Of a stretch of 7,840 nucleotides of DNA, positions 1 through 6,277 are shown piece after piece. The position numbers and the translations under genes were made by a program. The stretch spans positions 1-7,840 of the forward strand of contig JBIKIW010000055.1 of NCBI GenBank assembly GCA_044361365.1, in the 5' to 3' direction. Source of the DNA: JBIKIW01 sp044361365 (lineage in GTDB: Bacteria > Patescibacteriota > JACMRA01). Each line of letters opens with the position of its first letter. Within the stretch, counting starts at the first letter, position 1. The notes under the pieces are model-generated. The model had not been told where the DNA came from and did not search any database. It saw only the letters and a list, made by a program, of their open reading frames with translations.

Positions 1-291
1 AACTAAACTATCTATTTCTTCTAATGAAAAATCAGTAAATATTATATCTTTTATATCCTCTTTTTTAAGATCATTGTGTTTATCTAATTGAATCGTTGCT
101 TCTGGCAAAACATTAAACTCTGAGTATGTAGCTATTTTAACCAACTCTAGAATTCGAATCGTATTTTTAAAAACATCTGTTTTCCAATTTTCACTCAATA
201 AATCAATATGAAATGATATTCTTCCTGAATTATCAAAATCAGCTTCTTTAAACTTTAAAATAAATTCTTTATCAATATTGGCGTGAAACAT
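1..291 (-). CDS. Probable immunity protein for the toxin tip at 308 (partial, cut by left window edge)
   Basis: An ATG at 289-291 opens a frame that stays free of stops for 97 codons to base 1, so the C-terminus is outside the window. The start lies 16 bp after the stop of the toxin gene at 308, which is the usual place for a cognate immunity gene. The visible protein begins MFHANIDKEF and continues as a small, acidic and hydrophobic-alternating soluble protein with no signal peptide or membrane segment. There is no clear Shine-Dalgarno sequence; the leader is AT-rich. I do not recognise the family. The immunity role is inferred only from position, size and composition; what is seen directly is an uninterrupted, protein-like frame. 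Confidence 0.7.
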   Translation of the reverse strand, partial: MFHANIDKEFILKFKEADFDNSGRISFHIDLLSENWKTDVFKNTIRILELVKIATYSEFNVLPEATIQLDKHNDLKKEDIKDIIFTDFSLEEIDSLV

Positions 292-307
292 ATTAGTTAA
301 TTTAGGT

Positions 308-1774
308 TTAATATCCGGACGGAATTGTCCAACCATTCTCAGCTAGCCAGTCTTTTTGAGCTTTGGTAATACTAAATGTATTAGGTGGTTTGTGTTTCCA
401 AGTACCGTCAATATTTAAAGCAATGTTTTCATCTCCATTAAAGTGAACGTGCATTTTCTCCTGAACGATGCCAGCACTATTAATAGTTTCTTTATCAATT
501 CTAGAAATTCCTTTCGGTGCTTTGCCTGTTTGTATTTCTTTATTTAATTGATTCGCAGATTTAATATTCCCACAAGCACTCGCCTCAACCCCATTCACAA
601 CCGCCCAAGCAAACTCAAGAATATTACTAGGTGGAGAAATGACATTGCTACTGACACAATTTGGATCAAAATCAAATATATCAGGATTAGTTGTATTCAG
701 TCCCGACTTTTTCTTCACCCCAAGTCCATTACCTTCCAACTCTGGCAATTTTACAGTGGTTTGTCTTTTAGACAAGTTGAGGTTTTCCCCATCACCCGGT
801 TTCCATCTAACCGCTCTAGTTATTATTTCTAAAGTTACAATTCCTCCAAGTATATTTCCAAGACAACCAACACCATCTTTTGCCATCACAAAACCATATT
901 CAGATTCTTTGTAATTTCCTTCTCCACAGCCAAACCTGATTAGGTTAAAATTAAAGTTTTCATATCCATCGTATCCTCTTTGATTTTTGGTGGTGTCAAA
1001 AATATTCATAAATTCACCGCTGTAAGGATCTTTAAATAGATTGATTATACCTAGTGGAGAGTTATCAAATCGCTCTTCAAAAGTGTATCTTTCTTGGTAG
1101 TTTGGATCGATTCTTCCACCTGTTAAATCTCTTATTCCATCTGAAAAAGCCTTTAAAAGTGGATCAAATAGCAATGAATCTACCATGGTAAATGTTGCTT
1201 TGACCGCATTTATACCTCCATTTATGAACCCTCCTACAAATCTATTTACACAGTTTTTTCCTTCCCACACTTTGATATTCCAATCACATCTTAGCTCTTC
1301 TTGAGCTTTAGCTATTTCGTCCTTAATGATTTGAGTTTGTTCATCTATATGCTCTTTTAGGGCTTCTTTGGTGAAGGTTAGTTTTTCTGAAGTAGCCTCG
1401 TCTTGTTTTTTACTTAAATAGTCATATGTTTCTTTACCAATACTTTGTTCATACCCTGCACAAGATTCGTAATCTATCATGATTGTATAGTTGGACTCCA
1501 TGGTTGGAATAGAGTCGGGTTTTTGTTCTACCGAAAGTTGTTTGTTTATATTTCCACTAAAACACTCAGTAGCTAGACTTAGATTTTTTTCAAATTCTCC
1601 TAGCTGATCCTGAATTAGATTTGGCTCGTAGGTTTGGCAGGAACGAGATATTCCAAGAGTGTTGTACAGATCGTCGGTTTCTAATTCTCCTAATTGGATT
1701 TGGTTGTATTTTTGTTTAGCTTGATCTCCAAGACTACACTCCCCATCCCTCGGAGGTCTCACAGGAGTACTCAC
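308..1774 (-). CDS. Polymorphic-toxin 3' fragment with a short His/Trp-rich C-terminal toxin tip
   Basis: The only start codon in this frame is GTG at 1774, giving 488 aa, but coding-like sequence continues upstream to the stop at 1976-1978, so the true N-terminus is probably lost. The protein has many cysteines (residues 13, 46, 71, 105, 163, 175, 283, 304, 373, 401), which suggests export and disulphides. A helical, charged stretch covers about 117-165, followed by a Gly-rich hydrophobic stretch at 178-215. The last ~85 residues are the likely toxin: HVHF at 442-445, ALNIDGTWKH at 452-461 and a KDWLAENGW end. From memory this tip recurs at the C-termini of Rhs-like and other polymorphic toxins; I cannot name its Pfam family or activity. 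Base composition is richer in GC upstream of about 550 than in the tip. An immunity-like gene follows after 16 bp. It could be an expressed orphan toxin or a silent fragment. Confidence 0.7.
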   Translation of the reverse strand: MSTPVRPPRDGECSLGDQAKQKYNQIQLGELETDDLYNTLGISRSCQTYEPNLIQDQLGEFEKNLSLATECFSGNINKQLSVEQKPDSIPTMESNYTIMIDYESCAGYEQSIGKETYDYLSKKQDEATSEKLTFTKEALKEHIDEQTQIIKDEIAKAQEELRCDWNIKVWEGKNCVNRFVGGFINGGINAVKATFTMVDSLLFDPLLKAFSDGIRDLTGGRIDPNYQERYTFEERFDNSPLGIINLFKDPYSGEFMNIFDTTKNQRGYDGYENFNFNLIRFGCGEGNYKESEYGFVMAKDGVGCLGNILGGIVTLEIITRAVRWKPGDGENLNLSKRQTTVKLPELEGNGLGVKKKSGLNTTNPDIFDFDPNCVSSNVISPPSNILEFAWAVVNGVEASACGNIKSANQLNKEIQTGKAPKGISRIDKETINSAGIVQEKMHVHFNGDENIALNIDGTWKHKPPNTFSITKAQKDWLAENGWTIPSGY

Positions 1775-1978
1775 AGATCTACAAACACTAGGACTTTGAT
1801 TACTAGCTCTATCTGTGAGGTTGGTACAAAAGGTAAAAGTAGTTTCCCAATCAGAATCATTATTAATATCTAAGGTCTTTAAAGTTCCTCCTCTTTGACC
1901 ATTTCTACCTAAGTTTCCAAATAGGCTGGAGTTTGTGTAGGGTTCACCGTTATTTAATATGATTCCCGCTACCTGTTA
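1775..1978 (-). other. In-frame coding remnant upstream of the toxin fragment, without a start codon
   Basis: Reading backwards from the GTG at 1774, the same frame stays open for 67 codons until a TAA at 1976-1978. It encodes a plausible protein segment: AGIILNNGEPYTN at its beginning, then GNLGRNGQRGGTLKTLD, DWETTFTFCTNLTDRASN and SVCRS. It has two cysteines and ordinary codon use but no ATG, GTG or TTG. This is best read as the interior of a longer ancestral gene whose 5' part was cut off at or near the GC-rich junction at about 1980-2070. A frameshift is an alternative: a neighbouring frame reads LKLTGSGN just upstream. Confidence 0.6.
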
Positions 1979-2012
1979 ATTTCAAAAGATGTTGCCTAAT
2001 ACTCGACGGCAG

Positions 2013-2069
2013 CTTCCCCACCCCCTCCGCCAGCCACTACGTTCTGTCGGTTTCCCCTGAGTGGGGAGG
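2013..2069. repeat. GC-rich nested inverted-repeat element, possibly a dispersed MITE/REP-like repeat
   Basis: Bases 2005-2070 are 45/66 G or C inside a much more AT-rich region. CTTCCCCAC (2013-2021) can pair with GTGGGGAGG (2061-2069), 9 bp with one G-T wobble. Inside it CCGCCAG (2027-2033) pairs with CTGTCGG (2044-2050), 6 of 7. An alternative local hairpin is TCCCC-TGAGT-GGGGA (2053-2067). No U-tract follows on either strand, so it is not a standard terminator. The general form (CCTCCCC...GGGGA plus a GGCGGAGGGG arm) is like dispersed hairpin elements I recall from CPR and Bacteroidota genomes; only one copy is visible here. Confidence 0.5.
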
Positions 2070-2094
2070 GTTGATTTGGGGTTTTAAGAAAGAT

Positions 2095-2931
2095 TCAAAC
2101 CGATCGCATATTCGAGTAATTTACAACAAAGTCAATAAATTTTTCAGTATTCATTTGCTTATACAAAATATATTCCCAGTAGTTTATTCCTAATTCCAAC
2201 TTTACATTTATGTGATTCTCTAAAGATTTTTGTATATTAATATTACTGGTTGGATTATTTTTATAGCCAACTATAAACTCAGAAAGTTTTTCTGACGATG
2301 CACTATTAAACTTTGATATTAGACTAAGCTTGGTGATATGATTGATTGCTACTTTTAGAATGTTTTCGGGTAAATTATTATTAATGATAAATTGAGAACA
2401 CGGTAATAAATTTTGATCATTTATTATAAGATTACATCTGACCAATTCAAAATTGTTTATTTTATCAAAGTACATGTTTAAAAACAACCTCGAATTATCT
2501 CCAGAATCAAAAATCCGATTTGACTTAGATTTGTTACATGTAGTGCAAATAGGAATTAAATTCAGATGATTTATACTGAAAGATGGGTAAATAATTTTGG
2601 GTAAATAATGGTCAATTTCAGAAGCTTTATCAATCCCACAATATAAACATTTTTTAGGATTAGATTCAAAAATGCTTGCTCTTAATCCATCCAATCTAAC
2701 AGTCTTAATGTCATATAAATCCAAAATATACTTTTTATATAATTCATCTAAGCTACAAGGACTAATTTTTGTAAAAGAAGTAGTATTTTCTTCATATATT
2801 TTATATCTGAAATCAAGTAACTTCTGAATATATTCTTTTTCTAGATTACCAATCGAAGACTTACTCAAAAGTATTTCTTCTAACACTTTTCTACTATCAG
2901 CATTGATCGGCTTACTTATAATCATAACCAC
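2095..2931 (-). CDS. HNH endonuclease, PtuB-like partner of the upstream ATPase (Septu-like defence)
   Basis: The 278-aa protein has a clear zinc-supported HNH core: CxxC at 95-98, the catalytic DH of IDHYLPK at 107-108, then NLIPICTTCNKSK at 124-136 with the second CxxC at 129-132 and N133/K136. This is the pattern of the HNH nucleases in Septu (PtuB, TIGR02646-type) and retron-Septu systems, which cut DNA when released or activated by the partner ATPase. An N-terminal helical segment (about 10-75) and a C-terminal helical region (about 185-275) flank the core. The gene overlaps the end of the ATPase gene, so the two are probably translationally coupled. The GTG at 2931 and the ATG at 2925 are both possible starts; ATG 2925 (14-nt overlap) seems likelier. 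It ends in TGA. Nuclease assignment is firm; Septu membership is inference from the pair. Confidence 0.88.
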   Translation of the reverse strand: MVMIISKPINADSRKVLEEILLSKSSIGNLEKEYIQKLLDFRYKIYEENTTSFTKISPCSLDELYKKYILDLYDIKTVRLDGLRASIFESNPKKCLYCGIDKASEIDHYLPKIIYPSFSINHLNLIPICTTCNKSKSNRIFDSGDNSRLFLNMYFDKINNFELVRCNLIINDQNLLPCSQFIINNNLPENILKVAINHITKLSLISKFNSASSEKLSEFIVGYKNNPTSNINIQKSLENHINVKLELGINYWEYILYKQMNTEKFIDFVVNYSNMRSV

Positions 2932-4870
2932 TGCTATAAATATTTTCTAAAAATATCCTTGTATTAATACTAAGATTTTTATTCAATGCATCTAGTATTT
3001 GTTTCTTATTATAACCCTCACTCTTGAGCTGAGTGATCAAATTTTTAAAATATACGTCACCTTCAGCAATTCCAAATATCTCTTTAGTAATTTCAGTTAG
3101 ATTCGCACCAAAACTTTCTTGTTCTAGACTACTAATCATCAATAAATCTTCATGCCTTTGAAAAACATTAGTTCTTTTTGAAGGTATGCTTTGTATTACA
3201 ATTGGTGAATGAGTTGCCAGCACTGAATACGAGTTAAAGGTTTCCAATATTTCGTTTAAGACAATTACAAAATCATTAATAGCATTTGGATGCAGGTGAG
3301 TTTCAGGTTCATCGATTATCAAAATTGATTTATTTTTAATAAATGCTATAATATTAGTAAGCATAGTCAATAACATTGACTGCCCTGAGCTTAGTTTACT
3401 AAAATTTTCTTCTATGTTTTGGATGAAATTATCGTCCACTTCATGGATGAGCTTTGAAACAATATTTTTCCACTCAGAAAATCTATTATTTTCATGTATA
3501 TTTTTATAGCTTTCTAAAAAAGCACCTTTAAATTCTTCAAGACTCACTGTATCAATCTGATCATTATTATTATCTTTATTTAGAATTTTAGGTTTTATTA
3601 AGCCAAAATATTTATATACACTACTTTCGATCATTTCGTATCGATCAAATATACTATAAGAAATTACCATTACTTTGTTAAATTTTGGAATAGTCGAGGT
3701 TTCATTTCGAGAATTATCGAGTAAATTGTTCACCAGAGATGATAAAAATTTAGTTTTTCCAGACCCATTCTTGCCTATTATTACATTTATTCTATGAGGT
3801 AGAATATCTTTTTTGAAATTGAATTGAACTGCATTATTTGTAATTGAGTAGCTAGGTGAATATTCAAAAGTAAAATCAAGAGATCTTTCAAAATTATCGT
3901 TAGCACTTTCTCCTCCAAAAAGTAACTTTGCCTCATCAAAAGCATTTTGAGCCTCTGGAAAGCGAAATAGTGACTTAGCTAATCCCTCATTATCTTTATT
4001 CCGTTGGTATAGCTCAGTCTTAAAACTAATATCACGCAAAGACTCCAAAATTGTTTCATAATATATTTTGCCTAATGAAAATAATTTTTTGTAATAATCA
4101 ATACTTTGACCAAGTGAGATAAAATTGAGACTTAGTGAATTTTTGCCACTATCAATTTCTGAGTTTGTGTCACTTGTATTTAGTATTTTTACAGATCCTA
4201 AATCTATTATATCATCTTTGCTGTTTAAAATTAATTTAGCATGGTAGTATGTACTGTAACCAAAATCATTCCAACCGTCTTTAAATAGTAGTAAAGAAGG
4301 GTACTCATATCTATTTGAACGAGGTCGATCTTGTATATTTTTCCAATAAGTGTATGTTTCATCAAGTAAATATATTTTAACTTGAAAACCTCCAGTTTTA
4401 TTTTTTGTTAGGTGAATTTTTTTGATTGAGTAAACTTTTTTACCACCAATTTCCGAAGTGTTGATTAGTGAATAGCCTAAAGGATTTAATATTTTGCTAA
4501 GCTCTGGTATAAACTTAGCAGTTTCAGTCTCATCATTAACAGCAGGATGTATTGTTTCCTCAATAAATTTGATAAATTTAGAATCGCTACAATTTGATAA
4601 ATCAATTCTAGAATCAGTGAATATCCAGTCATCATTCCAATCACTATTAGCTAAAGTATGCTTATAAACATCATCCAAAAAAGATTCGTATCTTAGGTCT
4701 GTAGATTTTAAGTTACCAATTTCAAAGACCTCTTCTAATCTCTTTAGAAATGACACATCATCAAGCTTTCCGTACCATTTAAAAAGAATGATATTATATA
4801 AATCAAATATTTTTTGACGGCTATTTTTATCAATTAAATTTGCAACATCTTCGCTAGTTTCAGAAGTCAT
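2912..4870 (-). CDS. AAA/ABC-type ATPase with AbiJ-like N-terminal domain, PtuA-like (Septu-like defence)
   Basis: The 652-aa protein carries a complete SMC/OLD-type ATPase: Walker A GKNGSGKT at 366-373, signature LSSGQ at 493-497, Walker B ILIIDEPETHLHP at 516-528 with D520/E521, and an H-loop ATHSP at 552-556. No TOPRIM domain follows, unlike OLD nucleases. Residues ~15-150 (FLKRLEEVFEI, the YKHTLANSDWNDDWIF region at 69-84, FIEETIHPAV) match what I remember of the AbiJ N-terminal domain (AbiJ_NTD3-type) of abortive-infection proteins. Residues ~195-282 (DGWNDFGYSTYYHAKL, FISLGQSIDYY) form a middle segment seen in related defence ATPases. ATG 4870 is set by an in-frame TAA just upstream. 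A good promoter lies 144-172 bp upstream, and the HNH gene overlaps the 3' end. Such ATPases usually sense infection and hold or activate the nuclease partner; that role here is inferred. Confidence 0.87.
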   Translation of the reverse strand: MTSETSEDVANLIDKNSRQKIFDLYNIILFKWYGKLDDVSFLKRLEEVFEIGNLKSTDLRYESFLDDVYKHTLANSDWNDDWIFTDSRIDLSNCSDSKFIKFIEETIHPAVNDETETAKFIPELSKILNPLGYSLINTSEIGGKKVYSIKKIHLTKNKTGGFQVKIYLLDETYTYWKNIQDRPRSNRYEYPSLLLFKDGWNDFGYSTYYHAKLILNSKDDIIDLGSVKILNTSDTNSEIDSGKNSLSLNFISLGQSIDYYKKLFSLGKIYYETILESLRDISFKTELYQRNKDNEGLAKSLFRFPEAQNAFDEAKLLFGGESANDNFERSLDFTFEYSPSYSITNNAVQFNFKKDILPHRINVIIGKNGSGKTKFLSSLVNNLLDNSRNETSTIPKFNKVMVISYSIFDRYEMIESSVYKYFGLIKPKILNKDNNNDQIDTVSLEEFKGAFLESYKNIHENNRFSEWKNIVSKLIHEVDDNFIQNIEENFSKLSSGQSMLLTMLTNIIAFIKNKSILIIDEPETHLHPNAINDFVIVLNEILETFNSYSVLATHSPIVIQSIPSKRTNVFQRHEDLLMISSLEQESFGANLTEITKEIFGIAEGDVYFKNLITQLKSEGYNKKQILDALNKNLSINTRIFLENIYSSGYDYK

Positions 4871-4973
4871 ATTTTATGCTCAAGTTTTTACAATTTCAAC
4901 CCAGCCAAAAAAAGAATGACTTGTCAATTCAAGCCTAATAATAACTTATGTTTTGTAGTCTATTCAAATAAAA

Positions 4974-4987
4974 TTGGGCTTACCCAA
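4974..4987 (-). terminator. Weak hairpin plus U-rich run in the defence-operon leader (possible attenuator)
   Basis: TTGGG and CCCAA form a perfect 5-bp stem with a 4-base loop. On the minus strand it is followed by TTTTATTT. It lies downstream of the predicted transcription start and about 100 nt before the ATPase ATG, so it could pause or attenuate transcription. The stem is short and may be chance in such AT-rich sequence. Confidence 0.22.
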
Positions 4988-5013
4988 AAGTGTATTTTTT
5001 TAGTTTTAACAAG

Positions 5014-5042
5014 ATTAAATTTATACCCACTCAGTCAGTCAA
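5014..5042 (-). promoter_or_regulatory. Sigma70-type promoter for the ATPase-HNH operon
   Basis: On the minus strand, TTGACT (5042-5037, 5 of 6 to TTGACA) is followed by a 17-bp spacer and TTTAAT (5019-5014, 5 of 6 to TATAAT). The expected start of transcription near 5007 would give a leader of about 135 nt before the ATPase ATG at 4870. It sits just downstream of the 58-codon gene, at the one sizeable gap in the minus-strand gene series between 7840 and 2095. The -35 region overlaps a short tandem CAGT/CTGA run (TGACTGACTGAG on the minus strand), which might be a regulator site. The call rests on consensus match and position. Confidence 0.5.
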
Positions 5043-5066
5043 CAAAAAAAGTGTCTTAAAAAGTCA

Positions 5067-5243
5067 TTACTTCTTTTTAGGTAAAAACCTATTTATTAAA
5101 AATCCTAAACCTAAACAGATTAAAAATCTAATCAGATAATCAAATACTATCTCACTTCCTGTAGAAATAGTTGGTTGAACGAAAAGGATTACTAGGAATA
5201 GGGTTGTGGCGATTAGGTAGGGTCGAATGTTTGATTTGGACAT
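5067..5243 (-). CDS. 58-aa double-spanning membrane protein, function unknown
   Basis: An ATG at 5243 opens a 58-codon frame ending in TAA at 5067-5069. The product starts MSKSNIRPYL, has one hydrophobic segment at about 9-22 (LIATTLFLVILFV), a short polar turn around 25-32, a second hydrophobic segment at about 35-53 (YLIRFLICLGLGFLINRFL) and a basic tail PKKK. Positive charges at both ends (K3, R7; R52, K56-58) predict a hairpin with both termini in the cytoplasm. It lies 37 bp after the immunity-like gene at 5281 and just before the defence promoter, so it may close the immunity array (membrane-inserted immunity proteins are known against pore-forming toxins) or act with the defence genes. 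I know no family for it. Frame integrity, topology and placement support a real gene; no Shine-Dalgarno is visible. Confidence 0.62.
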   Translation of the reverse strand: MSKSNIRPYLIATTLFLVILFVQPTISTGSEIVFDYLIRFLICLGLGFLINRFLPKKK

Positions 5244-5280
5244 ATTTTTTAATTAAAATTAATTCGAAGCTAATAATTAT

Positions 5281-5601
5281 TTATTCAGGTTTTATCTCGT
5301 TCCATGAGACAAAAATTAAATCGTATTTATCAGCTAGTTCGGCTTTGACTTTATTAAAAACTAAAATTTCAATAGCATTTAAAGATTTTTCATAATCAAT
5401 ATTATTTCTAGGATCCCATTTTTCATTGTTTGGGTCATCCCAGTCAATTATATTATTATAAAATTCAATCCAAAGATGAAGATATATTTTCAACTCAGAA
5501 GATAAGCTATTTTTTAAACTTTCTAAATCAATATCAAAGTCTGGAGACCATAAACCAGACGAGTTGTAATCAGCCATTATTTTTAGTTTTTCTTTTTTCA
5601 T
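5281..5601 (-). CDS. Immunity-like protein of the short W-rich family (paralogue of the gene at 5614)
   Basis: The 106-aa product is acidic and soluble. It contains SSGLWSPDFDIDLESLKNSL at about 14-33, then LW at 43-44 and W54-DD-PN at 54-58. The same core, with identical spacing (W-x9-W-x2-PN), occurs in the neighbouring product from 5614-5910, so the two are paralogues. The pattern (DY-S-x-LW, LxxLxLSxxLxxxLxxW) is like small proteins I remember downstream of toxins in Actinobacteria and elsewhere, but I cannot give an accession. The ATG at 5601 is the longest start; the internal ATG at 5577 gives MADYNSSGLW, which fits the family better. Gaps to its neighbours are 12 and 37 bp, consistent with one transcript. 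An immunity role is inferred from context. Confidence 0.72.
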   Translation of the reverse strand: MKKEKLKIMADYNSSGLWSPDFDIDLESLKNSLSSELKIYLHLWIEFYNNIIDWDDPNNEKWDPRNNIDYEKSLNAIEILVFNKVKAELADKYDLIFVSWNEIKPE

Positions 5602-5613
5602 ATATGCAAAAAA

Positions 5614-5910
5614 TTAATGGTTATTTAAATTTGCAATTAATTGAATGTTGTAATTTTTAAGTTGTAATATTATCTCTGATTCTAGTTTTTGTATAAAGTC
5701 GAAATAATATTCAGGTAAGTAGGTGCTGTTATCATTTGGATTATGCCAATTTAACTCATTTTGACGAGCAAAAGACCATAGTAAAATTAATTTTTTCAAA
5801 TTTATACTTAATTTTAAATTGTCTAGATCTTTATTTTTTAAATATGATCCATCTTCTTGGGCAATAGGAATTTCCACACCCCACTCATTGTCAATAAACA
5901 TTTTTTGCAT
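5614..5910 (-). CDS. Immunity-like protein, second copy of the short W-rich family
   Basis: This 98-aa product aligns without gaps to the next gene (5281-5601) over its central part: LDNLKLSINLKKLILLW at 29-45, then W55-HN-PN at 55-59, and a helical ELEsEI-type tail near 70-85. It starts with ATG at 5910 (MQKMFIDNEW); no Shine-Dalgarno is visible. Spacing to neighbours is 26 bp upstream and 12 bp downstream. It has no membrane segment or signal peptide. The two copies have diverged strongly, so they probably protect against different toxin variants rather than being a recent duplication. Function is inferred from the toxin-proximal array. Confidence 0.7.
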   Translation of the reverse strand: MQKMFIDNEWGVEIPIAQEDGSYLKNKDLDNLKLSINLKKLILLWSFARQNELNWHNPNDNSTYLPEYYFDFIQKLESEIILQLKNYNIQLIANLNNH

Positions 5911-5936
5911 ATTTTAAAGTAAATTAATTAGACAAT

Positions 5937-6257
5937 TTAAAACTTTTTTATAGCAAATTTTTCGGGCATTTTTTCACCATTCAAGGGGTATACCTCAATC
6001 AAAACTTGCTCATCATCAACCCAAAGAATAATACCACACAAAATATTATCGTCTATCGTAAAAGTAATATCATTATAAATTCCGTTTGGTAAGTTAATAA
6101 TTTTTTGAAAATAGAGATAATGACCGTATCCGTTATACTCGTGTTTTATAAGTTTAAAATCAGAAGTTGAAATTTTAAAACCATAGAAGCTTATTAGCTC
6201 ATCAAAAATAACTTTATCAGGGTCGATGGATTTTTTGGTATTTATTATTTTAGACAT
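5937..6257 (-). CDS. Small immunity-like protein, family not recognised
   Basis: This 106-aa soluble product starts at ATG 6257 (MSKIINTKKS). The N-terminal third is helical; from about 33 on it reads as alternating beta strands: DFKLIKHEYNGYGHYLYFQK, then NDITFTID, GIILWVDDEQVLIEVYPL. There is one cysteine (residue 74) and no membrane segment. The beta-rich shape with aromatic YGHYLYF and LWVDD patches resembles several unrelated immunity folds, but I cannot assign one. The gene is 20 bp after the 116-aa gene and 26 bp before the 98-aa gene, in one directional run after the toxin. It could neutralise a toxin no longer present at this locus. Confidence 0.68.
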   Translation of the reverse strand: MSKIINTKKSIDPDKVIFDELISFYGFKISTSDFKLIKHEYNGYGHYLYFQKIINLPNGIYNDITFTIDDNILCGIILWVDDEQVLIEVYPLNGEKMPEKFAIKKF

Positions 6258-6277
6258 GAGTGCTGTTTATTGAAAAG

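Noticed and set aside
548..914. Two plus-strand open frames of about 91-94 codons overlapping toxin B.
   Set aside because: Both lie wholly inside the long minus-strand coding frame, have no domain-like sequence and no spacing to a neighbour gene.
2053..2067. Hairpin TCCCC-TGAGT-GGGGA considered as a terminator for the HNH gene.
   Set aside because: No run of T follows it on either strand, so it does not meet the form of an intrinsic terminator; it is better treated as part of the nested repeat.
1996..2094. The HNH frame continues past its TGA for 32 codons (ending VVAGGGGGEAAVEY, then TAG), which would fit UGA read as glycine (Gracilibacteria/Absconditabacteria code) or readthrough.
   Set aside because: No in-frame TGA occurs in about 2,400 codons of the other genes, which is very unlikely if TGA were a sense codon. 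The extension also falls in the GC-rich structured element, so its protein-like look is probably accidental.
5171..5660. Plus-strand open frames of 74 and 76 codons.
   Set aside because: They overlap the 58-codon membrane gene and the immunity genes antisense, and their products show no recognisable pattern.
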